Shown: positions 26,087 through 34,939 of the stretch, piece after piece
How positions within the stretch are numbered: the stretch's first letter is position 1
Layout of the letters: every line of letters begins with the position of its first letter
Assembly (NCBI GenBank): GCA_039980135.1
Contig: JBDXCV010000003.1
Coordinates: 930,001-994,000, forward strand
Length of the DNA: 64,000 bases
Direction: 5' to 3'
From: Alphaproteobacteria bacterium
Lineage (GTDB): Bacteria; Pseudomonadota; Alphaproteobacteria; UBA6615
Position numbers and translations under genes: made by a program
Notes under the pieces: model-generated
What the model saw: only the letters and a program-made list of their open reading frames with translations
What the model was told of the DNA's origin: nothing
Databases searched by the model: none

Positions 26087-27433
26087 CTAGAACAGATTTT
26101 TGACGTCCGATGCGAAGGTCGGAAAGGCGGTGGGCGTGTTCTTGATCTGGCTCGCCGTAATCCCGTGTGTCATGGCGAAGGCAAACAGCTGGATCAGTTC
26201 TTCGCCGCTATGTCCAACCATCTGGGCGCCAACGATCTGGTCCGTGTCCGCGTCGACCAGAACCTTCGACCAGGCTACCGTTTCGCCGTAGGCCTTGCCG
26301 GAAAACCAACCGGTCATGTCGTTGGTTGTCGCGTTGACCTTCACTCCCCGTTCTTCGGCTTCGTGCTCCGTCAGGCCGACGCTGGCCAGCGCCGGGACCG
26401 TGTAGACGCAGTTCGGTACGACGGCGTAGTCAGGCGTCTCGACTGGCCCCTCCACGATATTCCTGCCGACGATGCGCCCTTCATAAGTGGCAAGGGGCGA
26501 AAGCTGGGGCGAGGTAACGAGCGCGTCCCCGCAGACCCAGACGGAAGGGTTGGAGGTCGAGCGTAGGTGCGCATCGACATCGACCGCGATGCCGTCATGT
26601 TTCACGTTGCCGGCTTCGAGGTCGAGCGTGTCGACATTGGCGACCCGGCCCGCCCCGTTGACCACGCGCGCCGCGCTGACAGTCCGGGCCTTGCCGTCAT
26701 GTTCGAATTCGACCGTCAGGACGCCGCTATCCTTGCGGATTTCGGTCACTTTTACGCCGGTCTTCACGGTCACGCCGATCCGTTCGGTCTCGGCCTGAAT
26801 GGCGCCAACGGCGTCGGCGTCGAGACGCGGGAGGAGTTGGGGCAGCGCCTCGAGGATCGTGACCTCGGTCCCCGCGCGCGCATAGACATGGCTGAATTCC
26901 ATGGCGATGACGCCGCCGCCGATGAAGACCACGGATTCGGGCTGTTCACGCTCCGACAGCACCTCGTCCGAGGTGATCATCAACTCGGCACCCGGGATGG
27001 GCAGGCCGCGCGGCTTGGATCCCGTCGCGATGACGATGTTGTCGGCCTCGAGAGACGTGCCGTCCACGTCGATGCTGTTCGGGCCCGTGAATTTTGCATG
27101 GCCGCGGAACACCTTGCCCCGCTTTTCCGCGACCCCGGCCATGGCGTCGGGGATGAAATCGATCATGTCCTTCTCCCGATCGATCAACTTCGTCCAGTCG
27201 AGCTTCGGTTCTCCCACATCGATGCCATGCACACCGGCCAGCTCGATCTCGTGCAGCGCATGTGCGGCGGCCACAAGCACCTTCTTCGGTGTGCAGCCCC
27301 GGTTCGGGCAGGTGCCGCCGAAATCCCATTCCTCGACGAAGGCGATTGTTTTGCCGGCTTCGCTGGCCACGGCAGACACGCCGAAGCCCGCATTGCCGCC
27401 GCCGATAATGACGATGTCGAATTTGTTGCTCAT
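26087..27433 (-). CDS. FAD-dependent pyridine nucleotide-disulfide oxidoreductase, atypical
   Basis: This 448-residue protein follows AAGGAGGG. FAD-binding G-G-G-N-A-G-F-G and the redox disulfide G-G-T-C-P-N-R-G-C (Cys42, Cys47) place it in class I with dihydrolipoamide, glutathione and mercuric reductases; the NAD(P) motif I-G-G-G-V-I-A-M-E-F is present. The C-terminal interface, normally H-P-T-x-x-E with the acid-base His, reads A-F-P-T-F-A-S (Phe437), so the His-Glu dyad is missing. The substrate is therefore unlikely to be ordinary lipoamide or glutathione. No pyruvate/2-oxoacid dehydrogenase subunits are near. It is divergent from the PanE-like gene. Confidence 0.87.
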   Translation of the reverse strand: MSNKFDIVIIGGGNAGFGVSAVASEAGKTIAFVEEWDFGGTCPNRGCTPKKVLVAAAHALHEIELAGVHGIDVGEPKLDWTKLIDREKDMIDFIPDAMAGVAEKRGKVFRGHAKFTGPNSIDVDGTSLEADNIVIATGSKPRGLPIPGAELMITSDEVLSEREQPESVVFIGGGVIAMEFSHVYARAGTEVTILEALPQLLPRLDADAVGAIQAETERIGVTVKTGVKVTEIRKDSGVLTVEFEHDGKARTVSAARVVNGAGRVANVDTLDLEAGNVKHDGIAVDVDAHLRSTSNPSVWVCGDALVTSPQLSPLATYEGRIVGRNIVEGPVETPDYAVVPNCVYTVPALASVGLTEHEAEERGVKVNATTNDMTGWFSGKAYGETVAWSKVLVDADTDQIVGAQMVGHSGEELIQLFAFAMTHGITASQIKNTPTAFPTFASDVKNLF

Positions 27434-27567
27434 GATTTCCCTCCTTGTCCGCGCCGTTCGGTCGTGGCGCGTCCCATCCCTGTCATTATGGGCCGCGGGC
27501 TGTCCCGGTCACGCGTCGCGGCGATAATTCGTCTTCACGTTTCGGTGCGGCGGGTCTCACAAGGTTT

Positions 27568-27596
27568 TTGGGATTCGCTTCCAACTTGCCTAATAT
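27568..27596 (+). promoter_or_regulatory. Candidate sigma-70 promoter
   Basis: TTGGGA (27568-27573) and TAATAT (27591-27596) are exactly 17 bases apart, 52 bases before the PanE-like start. The -10 box matches well and the -35 moderately. Confidence 0.42.
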
Positions 27597-27648
27597 GGGC
27601 GCCACAAGATGATCCCGGTGGAAGAACACCGGAGCGCAGGGGGAATCC

Positions 27649-28674
27649 ATGAGCAAGAAAATCGCAGTCGTCGGGACGGGTGCCAATGGCGGCGGCACTG
27701 CCGCCGCCCTGACGCACGCCGGATTGGATGTGGTCCTGATCGATCAGTGGCCGGCGCATGTCGAGGCGATGCGCGCCAATGGGCTGCAGATCGATTTCCC
27801 CGCCGAGACAATCACCGTGCCGGTCGAGGCGTATCACCTGTGCGATGTCTGCACGCTCAACGAGATGTTCGACGTCGTGCTGGTGATGGTAAAGGCCTAC
27901 GACACGCGCTGGGCCTGCGAGCTTATCAAGCCCTACCTCAAGGAAGACGGCCTCCTGGTGGGGGTCCAAAACGCGATGATGCTCGACGATATCGAGGAGA
28001 TTGTCGGCCCCGAGCGCACCCTGGGCTGTGTCATGGAGATGTCGTCCGAGATTTTTACACCGGGCATTGTGCAACGGAACACGACGCGCGATCACACCTG
28101 GTTCGGGATCGGCGCCGTCAACGCGGCGACAGCCGGGCGTGTCGGCGAGATCGAGGAACTGCTGTCCCATGTCGGCAATGTCTCGATTTCGGACGAGATC
28201 ATTTCCGCCAAATGGATGAAGCTGGTGGTCAACACCATGTGTCTTGGCCCGCTCGCGATGCTCGGCCTGACCCTGTATGAGGCGATGAAGATTCCGGGGA
28301 TGCGGGAGTTCACGCTTCGGGCCGGCACCGAGGCGCTCGCGGTCGGCCAGACGCTGGGCCACACGATCCAGCCGATCTTCGGACTAACGCCGGAGGATGT
28401 GAAGGACACCAACCGATTGCTCGAAAAGATGCTCGACAAGCTGGCGGCCGATATCGGCCCGGCGGCCCGTGACTGTGTCCTCCAGGATCATTTGAAGGGC
28501 CGCTACAGCGAGGTCGATCTGATCAATGGGCTTGTGGTTAATGAAGGCGCGAAACAGGGCCAGGCGACGCCGGTCAACGCGGCCGTGACCGAGATCACCC
28601 GGCGCATTCAGGCGGGTGAGTTGGAACCCGACCCGTCGAACCTCGAACTGGCCCGCGAAATGATGGGTGCCTGA
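27649..28674 (+). CDS. ketopantoate reductase (PanE/ApbA) family protein
   Basis: This 341-residue protein is longer than classic PanE (about 300). The Rossmann motif V-V-G-T-G-A-N-G-G-G, V-M-V-K-A-Y-D-T, and the catalytic Lys region A-K-W-M-K-L-V-V-N-T are those of the 2-dehydropantoate 2-reductase family. A GGGGGA tract precedes the ATG. The Baeyer-Villiger monooxygenase gene starts 8 bases after its stop, so the two form an operon. That pairing suggests reduction of a 2-oxoacid or ketone in a catabolic pathway and not pantothenate synthesis; this is an inference. Confidence 0.85.
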   Translation: MSKKIAVVGTGANGGGTAAALTHAGLDVVLIDQWPAHVEAMRANGLQIDFPAETITVPVEAYHLCDVCTLNEMFDVVLVMVKAYDTRWACELIKPYLKEDGLLVGVQNAMMLDDIEEIVGPERTLGCVMEMSSEIFTPGIVQRNTTRDHTWFGIGAVNAATAGRVGEIEELLSHVGNVSISDEIISAKWMKLVVNTMCLGPLAMLGLTLYEAMKIPGMREFTLRAGTEALAVGQTLGHTIQPIFGLTPEDVKDTNRLLEKMLDKLAADIGPAARDCVLQDHLKGRYSEVDLINGLVVNEGAKQGQATPVNAAVTEITRRIQAGELEPDPSNLELAREMMGA

Positions 28675-28682
28675 AGCCTGCG

Positions 28683-30281
28683 ATGACGAAGAATACCCCT
28701 GATTTTGATGCCATTGTCGTCGGTGCCGGGTTTGCCGGCATGTATATGCTGCACCGGTTGCGCGGGCTCGGCCTGTCGGTGCGGGTGTTCGAAACCGGGG
28801 CCGATGTCGGCGGCACCTGGTACTGGAACCGTTATCCCGGTGCGCGCGTCGACACGGAGACGATGTTCTATTCCTATCAGTTCTCCGAGGAACTCCAGCA
28901 GGAATGGGACTGGCCGGAACGCTATCCGTCGCAGGCCGACCTCCATAAATATGCCTGCCATGTCGCCGACCGGTTTGAGTTGCGCCCCGATATCAAATTC
29001 GAGACGCGTGTCGATTCCACGGCCTGGGATGAGGACGCCGGTCTTTGGCGTATCGTGACAGGCGACGGCGCCAGCATGTCGGCACGCTACTGCATCATGG
29101 CTACGGGGTGTCTGTCGGCGGTGAACTACCCAGAATTCGATGGGCTAGAGGCGTTTGCGGGCGAGACATACCACACGGCCCATTGGCCGGACGATGGCGT
29201 GGATTTCACGGGCAAGCGGGTCGCGCTGATCGGGACAGGGTCTTCGGGTGTGCAGTCGATTCCCGTGATCGCCGAACAGGCCGCCCATCTCCACGTGTTT
29301 CAAAGAACCGCGAACTATGTGATTCCGTCCCGAAACCGGCCGATGGAGGCCGACGAGGTGGCCGAGATCAAGGCCAACTATCCCGAGTTGCGCGCGCGGG
29401 CGAAGGAAAGCTTCTCGGGTAATTATTTCCCCGTCGCCGGCCCGTCGGCATTGGCGGTTTCGAAAGAGGAACGCGACCGTGAGTATGAGGCGCGCTGGGC
29501 CCAGGGGGGGCTGGCCTTCATGGCCGCCTATGCGGACTTCCAGACCAGCGACGAAGCCAACGAAACCGCGTCGGAATTTATCCGGGACAAGATCCGCGAA
29601 ATTGTCGACGATCCGCAGACCGCGGAGCTGCTCGCGCCCAAACAGCTGTTTCTGTGCAAGCGACTTTGCGTCGGGACCGACTATTACGAGGCGTACAATC
29701 GCGACAATGTCTCCCTGGTCGATATCAGCAAGGCGCCGATCGACCGGATCACACAGGAGGGTGTGTGCGTCGACAGTCAGGTCTACGAGGTCGATGCGTT
29801 GGTCCTTGCGACCGGTTTCGATGCGGTAACGGGGTCGCTCAAGCGGATTGATATCAAGGGGGTGGATGGCCTCGCGTTGCGCGATAAGTGGGAAGACGGA
29901 CCGCGCGCCTATCTGGGCCTCGGCATCGCCGGATTCCCGAACCTGTTCACGATCACGGGGCCGGGCAGCCCGTCCGTGCTGACCAACATGATCCCTTCCA
30001 TCGAACAGCATGTGGACTGGATCGCGGATTGTATCGACCATATGCGGCGCCACGACAAACACCGGATCGAAGCGGAAGCGGTGGCCGAAGAATCCTGGGT
30101 CGAACATGTCAACGAGGTGGGCGACCTGTCGCTCCGTGCGACCTGCCAGTCCTGGTACTTCGGCTCCAACATTCCCGGAAAGCCGCGGGTGATCCTGCCC
30201 TATAGCGGCGGATTTCCCGTGTATATCCGCAAATGCGACGAGGTCGCGGCCAGCGGCTATGCCGGGTTTGTGCTGAACTAA
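28683..30281 (+). CDS. Baeyer-Villiger monooxygenase / flavin monooxygenase
   Basis: The protein has 532 residues, the usual length for type I Baeyer-Villiger monooxygenases. It has two Rossmann motifs, V-G-A-G-F-A-G-M and I-G-T-G-S-S-G-V, flanking the diagnostic F-x-G-x3-H-x3-W fingerprint F-A-G-E-T-Y-H-T-A-H-W (158-168). D-V-G-G-T-W-Y-W-N-R-Y-P-G-A-R is the cyclohexanone/phenylacetone monooxygenase-type FAD region. It inserts oxygen beside a ketone to give an ester or lactone using NADPH and O2. The ketone is unknown; a lactone product would suit the hydrolases elsewhere in the window. Confidence 0.92.
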   Translation: MTKNTPDFDAIVVGAGFAGMYMLHRLRGLGLSVRVFETGADVGGTWYWNRYPGARVDTETMFYSYQFSEELQQEWDWPERYPSQADLHKYACHVADRFELRPDIKFETRVDSTAWDEDAGLWRIVTGDGASMSARYCIMATGCLSAVNYPEFDGLEAFAGETYHTAHWPDDGVDFTGKRVALIGTGSSGVQSIPVIAEQAAHLHVFQRTANYVIPSRNRPMEADEVAEIKANYPELRARAKESFSGNYFPVAGPSALAVSKEERDREYEARWAQGGLAFMAAYADFQTSDEANETASEFIRDKIREIVDDPQTAELLAPKQLFLCKRLCVGTDYYEAYNRDNVSLVDISKAPIDRITQEGVCVDSQVYEVDALVLATGFDAVTGSLKRIDIKGVDGLALRDKWEDGPRAYLGLGIAGFPNLFTITGPGSPSVLTNMIPSIEQHVDWIADCIDHMRRHDKHRIEAEAVAEESWVEHVNEVGDLSLRATCQSWYFGSNIPGKPRVILPYSGGFPVYIRKCDEVAASGYAGFVLN

Positions 30282-30356
30282 GCGCTGGCCCGGTAAGGGT
30301 TTGTTTATCCCAATGATTTAGTAAGGAACGATCGTTATCTAACGCGGAGTGCGATC

Positions 30357-30620
30357 ATGTCTGGTTTCCTGGTGAACGACGAGAACCCTGACGGGTACAA
30401 GCTCGAAGTCATTCTCACGGCCATTCGCAATGAGATCATTCAGCGTGCGACGAAGATAATGGATGACGGCCGCCCCGAGGCGACCGCGGTGATCAATAAC
30501 AACATCAAGATCCTGAATCATCTTGCCGAGAGCATCGCGCTCGCCGAGAACAGCACCTCGGTGCTGCAAAAATCGTTCGGCGACCACTCGTCCGACGTGC
30601 CGCGGATCGGCAAGGCCTGA
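30357..30620 (+). CDS. small conserved hypothetical protein
   Basis: The 87-residue, mostly helical, soluble protein has a GGAG site 7 bases before the ATG. Notable segments are D-E-N-P-D-G-Y-K-L-E near the start, D-D-G-R-P-E-A-T, and N-N-N-I-K-I-L-N in the middle, then an Ala/Glu-rich helix. There is no signal peptide, transmembrane segment or metal motif. I do not recognise a family. A perfect palindrome AACGATCGTT (30327-30336) lies 20 bases before the start and may be a regulatory site. The next gene is convergent, 7 bases away. Confidence 0.68.
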   Translation: MSGFLVNDENPDGYKLEVILTAIRNEIIQRATKIMDDGRPEATAVINNNIKILNHLAESIALAENSTSVLQKSFGDHSSDVPRIGKA

Positions 30621-30627
30621 CACGCAC

Positions 30628-31830
30628 CTAACGCGCGTGGCGGCGGGCCATGACGAACGCGATCAGACCGACTGTAACAACCCCCATCACGACGGCATAT
30701 GTGTTCGACACGCTGCCCATCGTATCGGCGAGCGCGGACAGGACAGCCGTTCCGAAAATCACGCCGGCGTAAACGGGCACACCGATCCCGCCGGCCACTG
30801 CGCCGGATTGCTCGCGCGGTGCGTGCCCAACCGTCGAGCTGATGAACACGCCGGTCCAGCCGAGCGCGCTCGCCGCGAAGGCGACGAAAAAGAAGTAAAC
30901 CATCCAGATTGGCCAGTTCGGCCCGATCCAGATCATGGCGAAGGCACCGGCCAGGTTCATCACGCCCATGAGGATCAGCAAATTGTCGCCGATTCCCCAA
31001 CGATCGGCGATCAGCCCCCAGGCCACGCGGCCGATGATGCCGGCCGCCTGGATCGCCGCGAGAACCGCGCCGGCGGCCACCAACGAGAATTGTGCCTCGA
31101 CCACCAGAATGGTGACCGCAAATGTCGAGAGCGAGAGCTGGGTAAAGGCGTAGGTGAACCCGCCGATGCTGAGCCAGCGCAGCGCCGGTATACGCCAGAC
31201 CATCGACAGGGCCGCGAAGGCCCCGGCGTCGAGCCGCGCGCCCGGATTTCGGTCCGCATCCCAGCTGTTGCGCCAGGGTTGGAGGGCGAACATCAGGACC
31301 ACGCAGCACACCGCCACGATCAGTGGCGCGGCCTGCCAGCCGAACGCTTCCGTGGCACCGGGCGCGATGAGACCTGCGGCCATGCCGCCAAACGGTACGC
31401 CGGTCTGTTTCACTGAAAAAACGAAGTTGCGCGCGCTGTTGGGGGTCAGTTTCATCAATACTTGGGTCGCCGACGGGTTGGTCATCCCGTAGCCAAACCC
31501 CAGGCACAACGCCCCGAGCGCCATGACCGGGACCGATGGGATGGCCGACAAGGCCGCGCCGCCACCGCACAGGCCCAGGCTGATCTGGCTCACGCGCGCC
31601 GGCCCCCAGCGTCGGAGCAAAAAATCCGACAGTGCCGAAACGGATGATGCGCCGGTATAGATCACGGCGACCTGGAAGCCGATAAACTCCACCGGAACGC
31701 CGACGCCGTCGGCCACGGCCGGCGCAATGGCGGCGACTGTCAAACTGGCGTACGTGGCCAGTACCTGCACAAGTGTGACAGCGAACAGGACCAGCCAGAG
31801 GCGTCGCGAAGCGGCGGGTGAATCACTCAT
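30628..31830 (-). CDS. MFS transporter
   Basis: The 400-residue protein has about 12 hydrophobic helices. Typical MFS loop features include F-L-L-R-R-W-G-P-A-R after helix 2 and R-V-A-W-G-L-I-A-D-R-W-G in the second half. F-S-V-K-Q-T-G-V-P-F-G-G is often seen in CynX/NarK- and cyanate-type families. The substrate is unknown. It is divergent from the CitE-like gene, with about 100 bases between their starts. Confidence 0.86.
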   Translation of the reverse strand: MSDSPAASRRLWLVLFAVTLVQVLATYASLTVAAIAPAVADGVGVPVEFIGFQVAVIYTGASSVSALSDFLLRRWGPARVSQISLGLCGGGAALSAIPSVPVMALGALCLGFGYGMTNPSATQVLMKLTPNSARNFVFSVKQTGVPFGGMAAGLIAPGATEAFGWQAAPLIVAVCCVVLMFALQPWRNSWDADRNPGARLDAGAFAALSMVWRIPALRWLSIGGFTYAFTQLSLSTFAVTILVVEAQFSLVAAGAVLAAIQAAGIIGRVAWGLIADRWGIGDNLLILMGVMNLAGAFAMIWIGPNWPIWMVYFFFVAFAASALGWTGVFISSTVGHAPREQSGAVAGGIGVPVYAGVIFGTAVLSALADTMGSVSNTYAVVMGVVTVGLIAFVMARRHAR

Positions 31831-31930
31831 TCAGGAATGTCGCGTCTGTCGGAATTGACATGAATATGCATCAGGCTGATCTTGGTTCCGATCGTTGATC
31901 AAATGTGGCCCAATCCCAAGGAATATCGCG

Positions 31931-32779
31931 ATGCCTAATCTCTGGCGAAGCTTGTTGTTTGTTCCCGCGACCCGTCCCGACCGGTTCGAGAAAGCCGCTG
32001 CGGCGGGTGCCGATATGGTGTGCATCGATCTTGAGGACGCGGTAGCACGGGACGACAAGGAGACGGCCCGCGCGACGGCGCTCGCGTATCTCGCGGGGCC
32101 CTTGCCGGCCGGCCCGCGCTGGGTTTTGCGCATCAACAGCCCCCGCACCGCGTTGGGACTGCATGACTTGCTCGCGCTGCTGGCGAGCGATGCGGCACCG
32201 CACGCACTGTTTATCCCCAAGGCGTCGAGTGGTGAGGAGTTGCGCTGGCTCGATGAGCTGCTGTCGGCGGCGGACAAGGACATCGACCTGATACCTGTCG
32301 TTGAATCGGCGGAAGGTCTCGACCGGGTCGCAGAGATTGCCGGTTCGGTTCTGCGCAATGTCGCGGTGGGATTCGGGTCCGCCGATTATGCGGCGGAGCT
32401 GGGGAGTGACATGAGCGCTGCGGCCCTGGCCTATGGCCGCGGACGTATTGCCGCGGCGGCCGGGCAGGCCGGTATTGCTGCCATCGATGGCATTTGGCCG
32501 GATTTCAACGACGTTGACGGACTGCGTGGCGATACGGAATTGATCCGCAGCATGGGGTTTGACGGAAAAATCGCGATTCATCCGCGCCAGGTGAGTGTCA
32601 TACATGCGGTGTTTGCACCGAGCGAGGAAGAGGTCGCGCGTGCCCGACGCATCGTCGCTGCGTCGGAGGCCGCCAAAGGCGGTATCGCGACTGTTGATGG
32701 CGAGATGATCGACAACCCCGTGGTCGTGGCGGCGCAGCAGATTCTCGCGGCTGCGGGGGCGGATGGGGACGGCGATTAG
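31931..32779 (+). CDS. CitE/HpcH-type CoA ester lyase
   Basis: The protein has 282 residues from the ATG at 31931 after an AAGGA site; a longer upstream frame has no ribosome-binding site. R-S-L-L-F-V-P-A-T-R-P-D-R-F and D-M-V-C-I-D-L-E-D-A-V at the N-terminus, V-V-E-S-A-E-G (metal Glu), and G-S-A-D-Y-A-A-E-L-G (metal Asp) are those of citrate lyase beta/malyl-CoA lyase-type enzymes, Mg-dependent TIM barrels that cleave 3-hydroxyacyl-CoA such as malyl- or citramalyl-CoA. No citrate lyase alpha/gamma genes are near, so it is a stand-alone lyase; the exact ester is open. Confidence 0.86.
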   Translation: MPNLWRSLLFVPATRPDRFEKAAAAGADMVCIDLEDAVARDDKETARATALAYLAGPLPAGPRWVLRINSPRTALGLHDLLALLASDAAPHALFIPKASSGEELRWLDELLSAADKDIDLIPVVESAEGLDRVAEIAGSVLRNVAVGFGSADYAAELGSDMSAAALAYGRGRIAAAAGQAGIAAIDGIWPDFNDVDGLRGDTELIRSMGFDGKIAIHPRQVSVIHAVFAPSEEEVARARRIVAASEAAKGGIATVDGEMIDNPVVVAAQQILAAAGADGDGD

Positions 32780-32818
32780 CGGGGCTGACGGGTAACGTTT
32801 GGCCACCACGCGGTTACG

Positions 32819-33289
32819 CTACCGCGGCGCCTGAATCAGCGTCGCCGGGGTCCACATGGCGCGCCGCCGTTCGCGTCGTTCCTCGAGGTTTTCCTGTGAC
32901 CGGTGCACCGGGACGGGCGGGTTCGAAATCTCTGCGCGCGCGTCGAGCACGCTTGTCATGACGTTGGCAAAGGCCTTTTCGTTGCCGGGTTCGCCACCGC
33001 GATCATTGTCGGGCATGAAGGCCCCGACATAGACGCCGCAGGTCCGGCAAATCAGGAATTCCGTGCTGCCGAGCCCAAATGTGTAGCGGCTCAACTGGTC
33101 AGGATTCTTTACGCGAAAAATGACATGCCCGGTTGGGTCCGAGACGGCCGCGCTCGAATGCAGACGGCAGAATGAGCACTGGCACGCCCGCGGCACCATA
33201 TCGGCTGCGGGCAGGTTGGTTTGAAAGGAAATAACGAGATTGCCGCAATGACAGCGTCCGGTCAGGTCTCTCAAGGCTTTCCGCTCCAA
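32819..33289 (-). CDS. GFA (glutathione-dependent formaldehyde-activating)-like zinc protein
   Basis: The 156-residue GFA/CENP-V domain protein has G-R-C-H-C-G-N (Cys13, Cys15), C-Q-C-S-F-C-R, and C-R-T-C-G-V-Y, which supply the two zinc sites of the family. The role of most members is unproven; some are S-hydroxymethylglutathione synthases. Its start is poorly marked and lies 267 bases upstream (in opposite sense) of the urea operon. Confidence 0.85.
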   Translation of the reverse strand: MERKALRDLTGRCHCGNLVISFQTNLPAADMVPRACQCSFCRLHSSAAVSDPTGHVIFRVKNPDQLSRYTFGLGSTEFLICRTCGVYVGAFMPDNDRGGEPGNEKAFANVMTSVLDARAEISNPPVPVHRSQENLEERRERRRAMWTPATLIQAPR

Positions 33290-33497
33290 TCGTGGCCGCT
33301 ACTGCCAAGGCTGCCCGGAATTCCGGGTTCGGGCAAGCATCGGCCCCCTGTGATACGCGCACGAAGTGCATAAAAAACAGGCATCAAATTTATAATGGTC
33401 ATAAAATAGGCATTTTACCTGCACAATAACTCGCCATTCCGGCGGTTCGCACGATCATAGTTACATGGATTCAAGGCCTTATAAGTCTCCGCCTGTC

Positions 33498-33513
33498 TGG
33501 CACGAGCTTTGCT
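33498..33513 (+). promoter_or_regulatory. sigma-54 (RpoN) -24/-12 promoter of the urea-urease operon
   Basis: TGGCACG-N4-TTGCT matches the sigma-54 consensus, with GG (33499-33500) and GC (33511-33512) separated by the required 10 bases. A start point near 33524 would give a leader of about 33 bases to urtA. The upstream AT-rich region (33370-33480) is long enough for NtrC sites and bending, but I do not see a convincing NtrC dyad. Confidence 0.85.
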
Positions 33514-33556
33514 AATTATGTTGCATCGCAACAACCATAAAGCCCGGAGGCAGAGA

Positions 33557-34840
33557 ATGTTCAAAAGCCTAAAGACCATCGCAGCGGCGAGCGTGCTCGC
33601 AGGATCGCTGGCGATGAGCGCGTCGGCACAGGCGGCCGACACCATCAAGGTAGGGATCCTTCATTCCCTGTCCGGAACCATGGCCATCAGTGAAACTGCG
33701 CTGAAAGACGTCATGCTGTTCCTTATCGACGAGCAGAACAAGAAGGGCGGATTGCTCGGCAAGCAGCTTGAGGCTGTTGTCGTCGACCCGGCATCCGACT
33801 GGCCGCTGTTTGCCGAAAAGGCACGTGAGCTGATCGAACAGCACAAGGTCGATGTCGTGTTCGGCAACTGGACCTCGGTGTCGCGCAAATCGGTGCTGCC
33901 GGTCTTCGAAGAGCTGAACGGCATGCTCTTCTATCCGGTCCAGTATGAGGGTGAAGAATCCTCGCGCAATATCTTCTACACGGGCGCCGCGCCGAACCAG
34001 CAGGCTATTCCCGCTGTCGAATATCTGATGAGCGAAGATGGCGGCGCGGCCAAGCGCTGGGTTCTCGCGGGTACGGATTATGTGTATCCCCGCACGACCA
34101 ACAAGATCCTCGAAGCCTTCCTCAAGGCAAAGGGCGTTCCGGCCGAAGACATCATGATCAACTACACGCCGTTCGGACACTCCGACTGGCAGACCATCGT
34201 GTCGGACATCAAGAAGTTCGCCGCGGCGGGCAAGAAGACGGCCGTGGTCTCGACCATCAACGGTGATGCCAACGTGCCGTTCTACAAGGAACTCGCCAAC
34301 CAGGGCATCAAGGCGGAAGACATTCCCGTCGTCGCCTTCTCTGTCGGTGAAGAAGAGCTTGCCGGTATCGACACCGCGCCGCTCGTCGGCCATCTCGCCG
34401 CGTGGAACTACTTCATGAGCGTCGATGCCCCGGAGAATTCTGACATCATCGCGAAGTGGCATGCGTTCATCGGCAGCGACGAGCGTGTCTTCAATGACCC
34501 GATGGAAGCCCACTATATCGGCTTCAACATGTGGGCCCAGGCAGTCGCGCAGGCCGGCACAACGAACATCGATGCGGTCCGCCAGGCCATGTATGGCCAG
34601 GAAGTTCCCAACCTGACGGGCGGTGTGGCCGTGATGAACACGAACCACCATCTCTCCAAGCCGGTTCTCATCGGCGAAATTCAGGACGACGGCCAGTTCG
34701 CCACCGTTTGGGAGACCGAAGGTGTGGTCGTGGGTGATGCCTGGAGTGACTTCATTCCCGAAAGTGCCAAGCTCACCGCCGACTGGACCTACCCCTGGGT
34801 CTGCGGCAACTGCGAGAAGCCGAAACACCTGACGAACTAA
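33557..34840 (+). CDS. urtA: urea ABC transporter, periplasmic binding protein
   Basis: The protein has 427 residues from the ATG at 33557, preceded by CGGAGG. A Sec signal peptide ends at A-Q-A just before A-D-T-I-K-V-G-I. The mature protein is a type I periplasmic binding protein of the UrtA/AmiC family: G-I-L-H-S-L-S-G-T-M-A-I-S near the N-terminus, N-W-T-S-V-S-R-K-S-V-L-P-V, and Y-P-V-Q-Y-E-G are near-diagnostic for UrtA. It captures urea in the periplasm for the permease encoded next. It is the first gene after the sigma-54 promoter. Confidence 0.96.
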   Translation: MFKSLKTIAAASVLAGSLAMSASAQAADTIKVGILHSLSGTMAISETALKDVMLFLIDEQNKKGGLLGKQLEAVVVDPASDWPLFAEKARELIEQHKVDVVFGNWTSVSRKSVLPVFEELNGMLFYPVQYEGEESSRNIFYTGAAPNQQAIPAVEYLMSEDGGAAKRWVLAGTDYVYPRTTNKILEAFLKAKGVPAEDIMINYTPFGHSDWQTIVSDIKKFAAAGKKTAVVSTINGDANVPFYKELANQGIKAEDIPVVAFSVGEEELAGIDTAPLVGHLAAWNYFMSVDAPENSDIIAKWHAFIGSDERVFNDPMEAHYIGFNMWAQAVAQAGTTNIDAVRQAMYGQEVPNLTGGVAVMNTNHHLSKPVLIGEIQDDGQFATVWETEGVVVGDAWSDFIPESAKLTADWTYPWVCGNCEKPKHLTN

Positions 34841-34856
34841 GCGCCTACCCGATGTC

Positions 34857-34893
34857 GGCCGCCCTGTAATTTCCGGGGCGGCCGGTACCGGCC
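34857..34893 (+). promoter_or_regulatory. Overlapping hairpins between urtA and urtB
   Basis: An 8-base-pair perfect stem (GGCCGCCC at 34857-34864, complement at 34876-34883, 11-base loop) overlaps a 14-base perfect palindrome, GGCCGGTACCGGCC (34880-34893). They cannot both form. There is no T-run, so this looks like an mRNA-stabilising or partly attenuating structure that would keep urtA mRNA more abundant than the rest, as seen between many binding-protein and permease genes. Confidence 0.6.
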
Positions 34894-34939
34894 CCAAACA
34901 ATAAATAATAATTCAAACGCTAAATCGGGACGGTTTCTT

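Noticed and set aside
33370-33480. NtrC-binding dyads upstream of the sigma-54 promoter
   Set aside because: Short half-site-like TGCA words are present, but no convincing symmetric pair.
33569-34897. 442-residue open frame on the minus strand
   Set aside because: It is antisense to urtA, which is certain.
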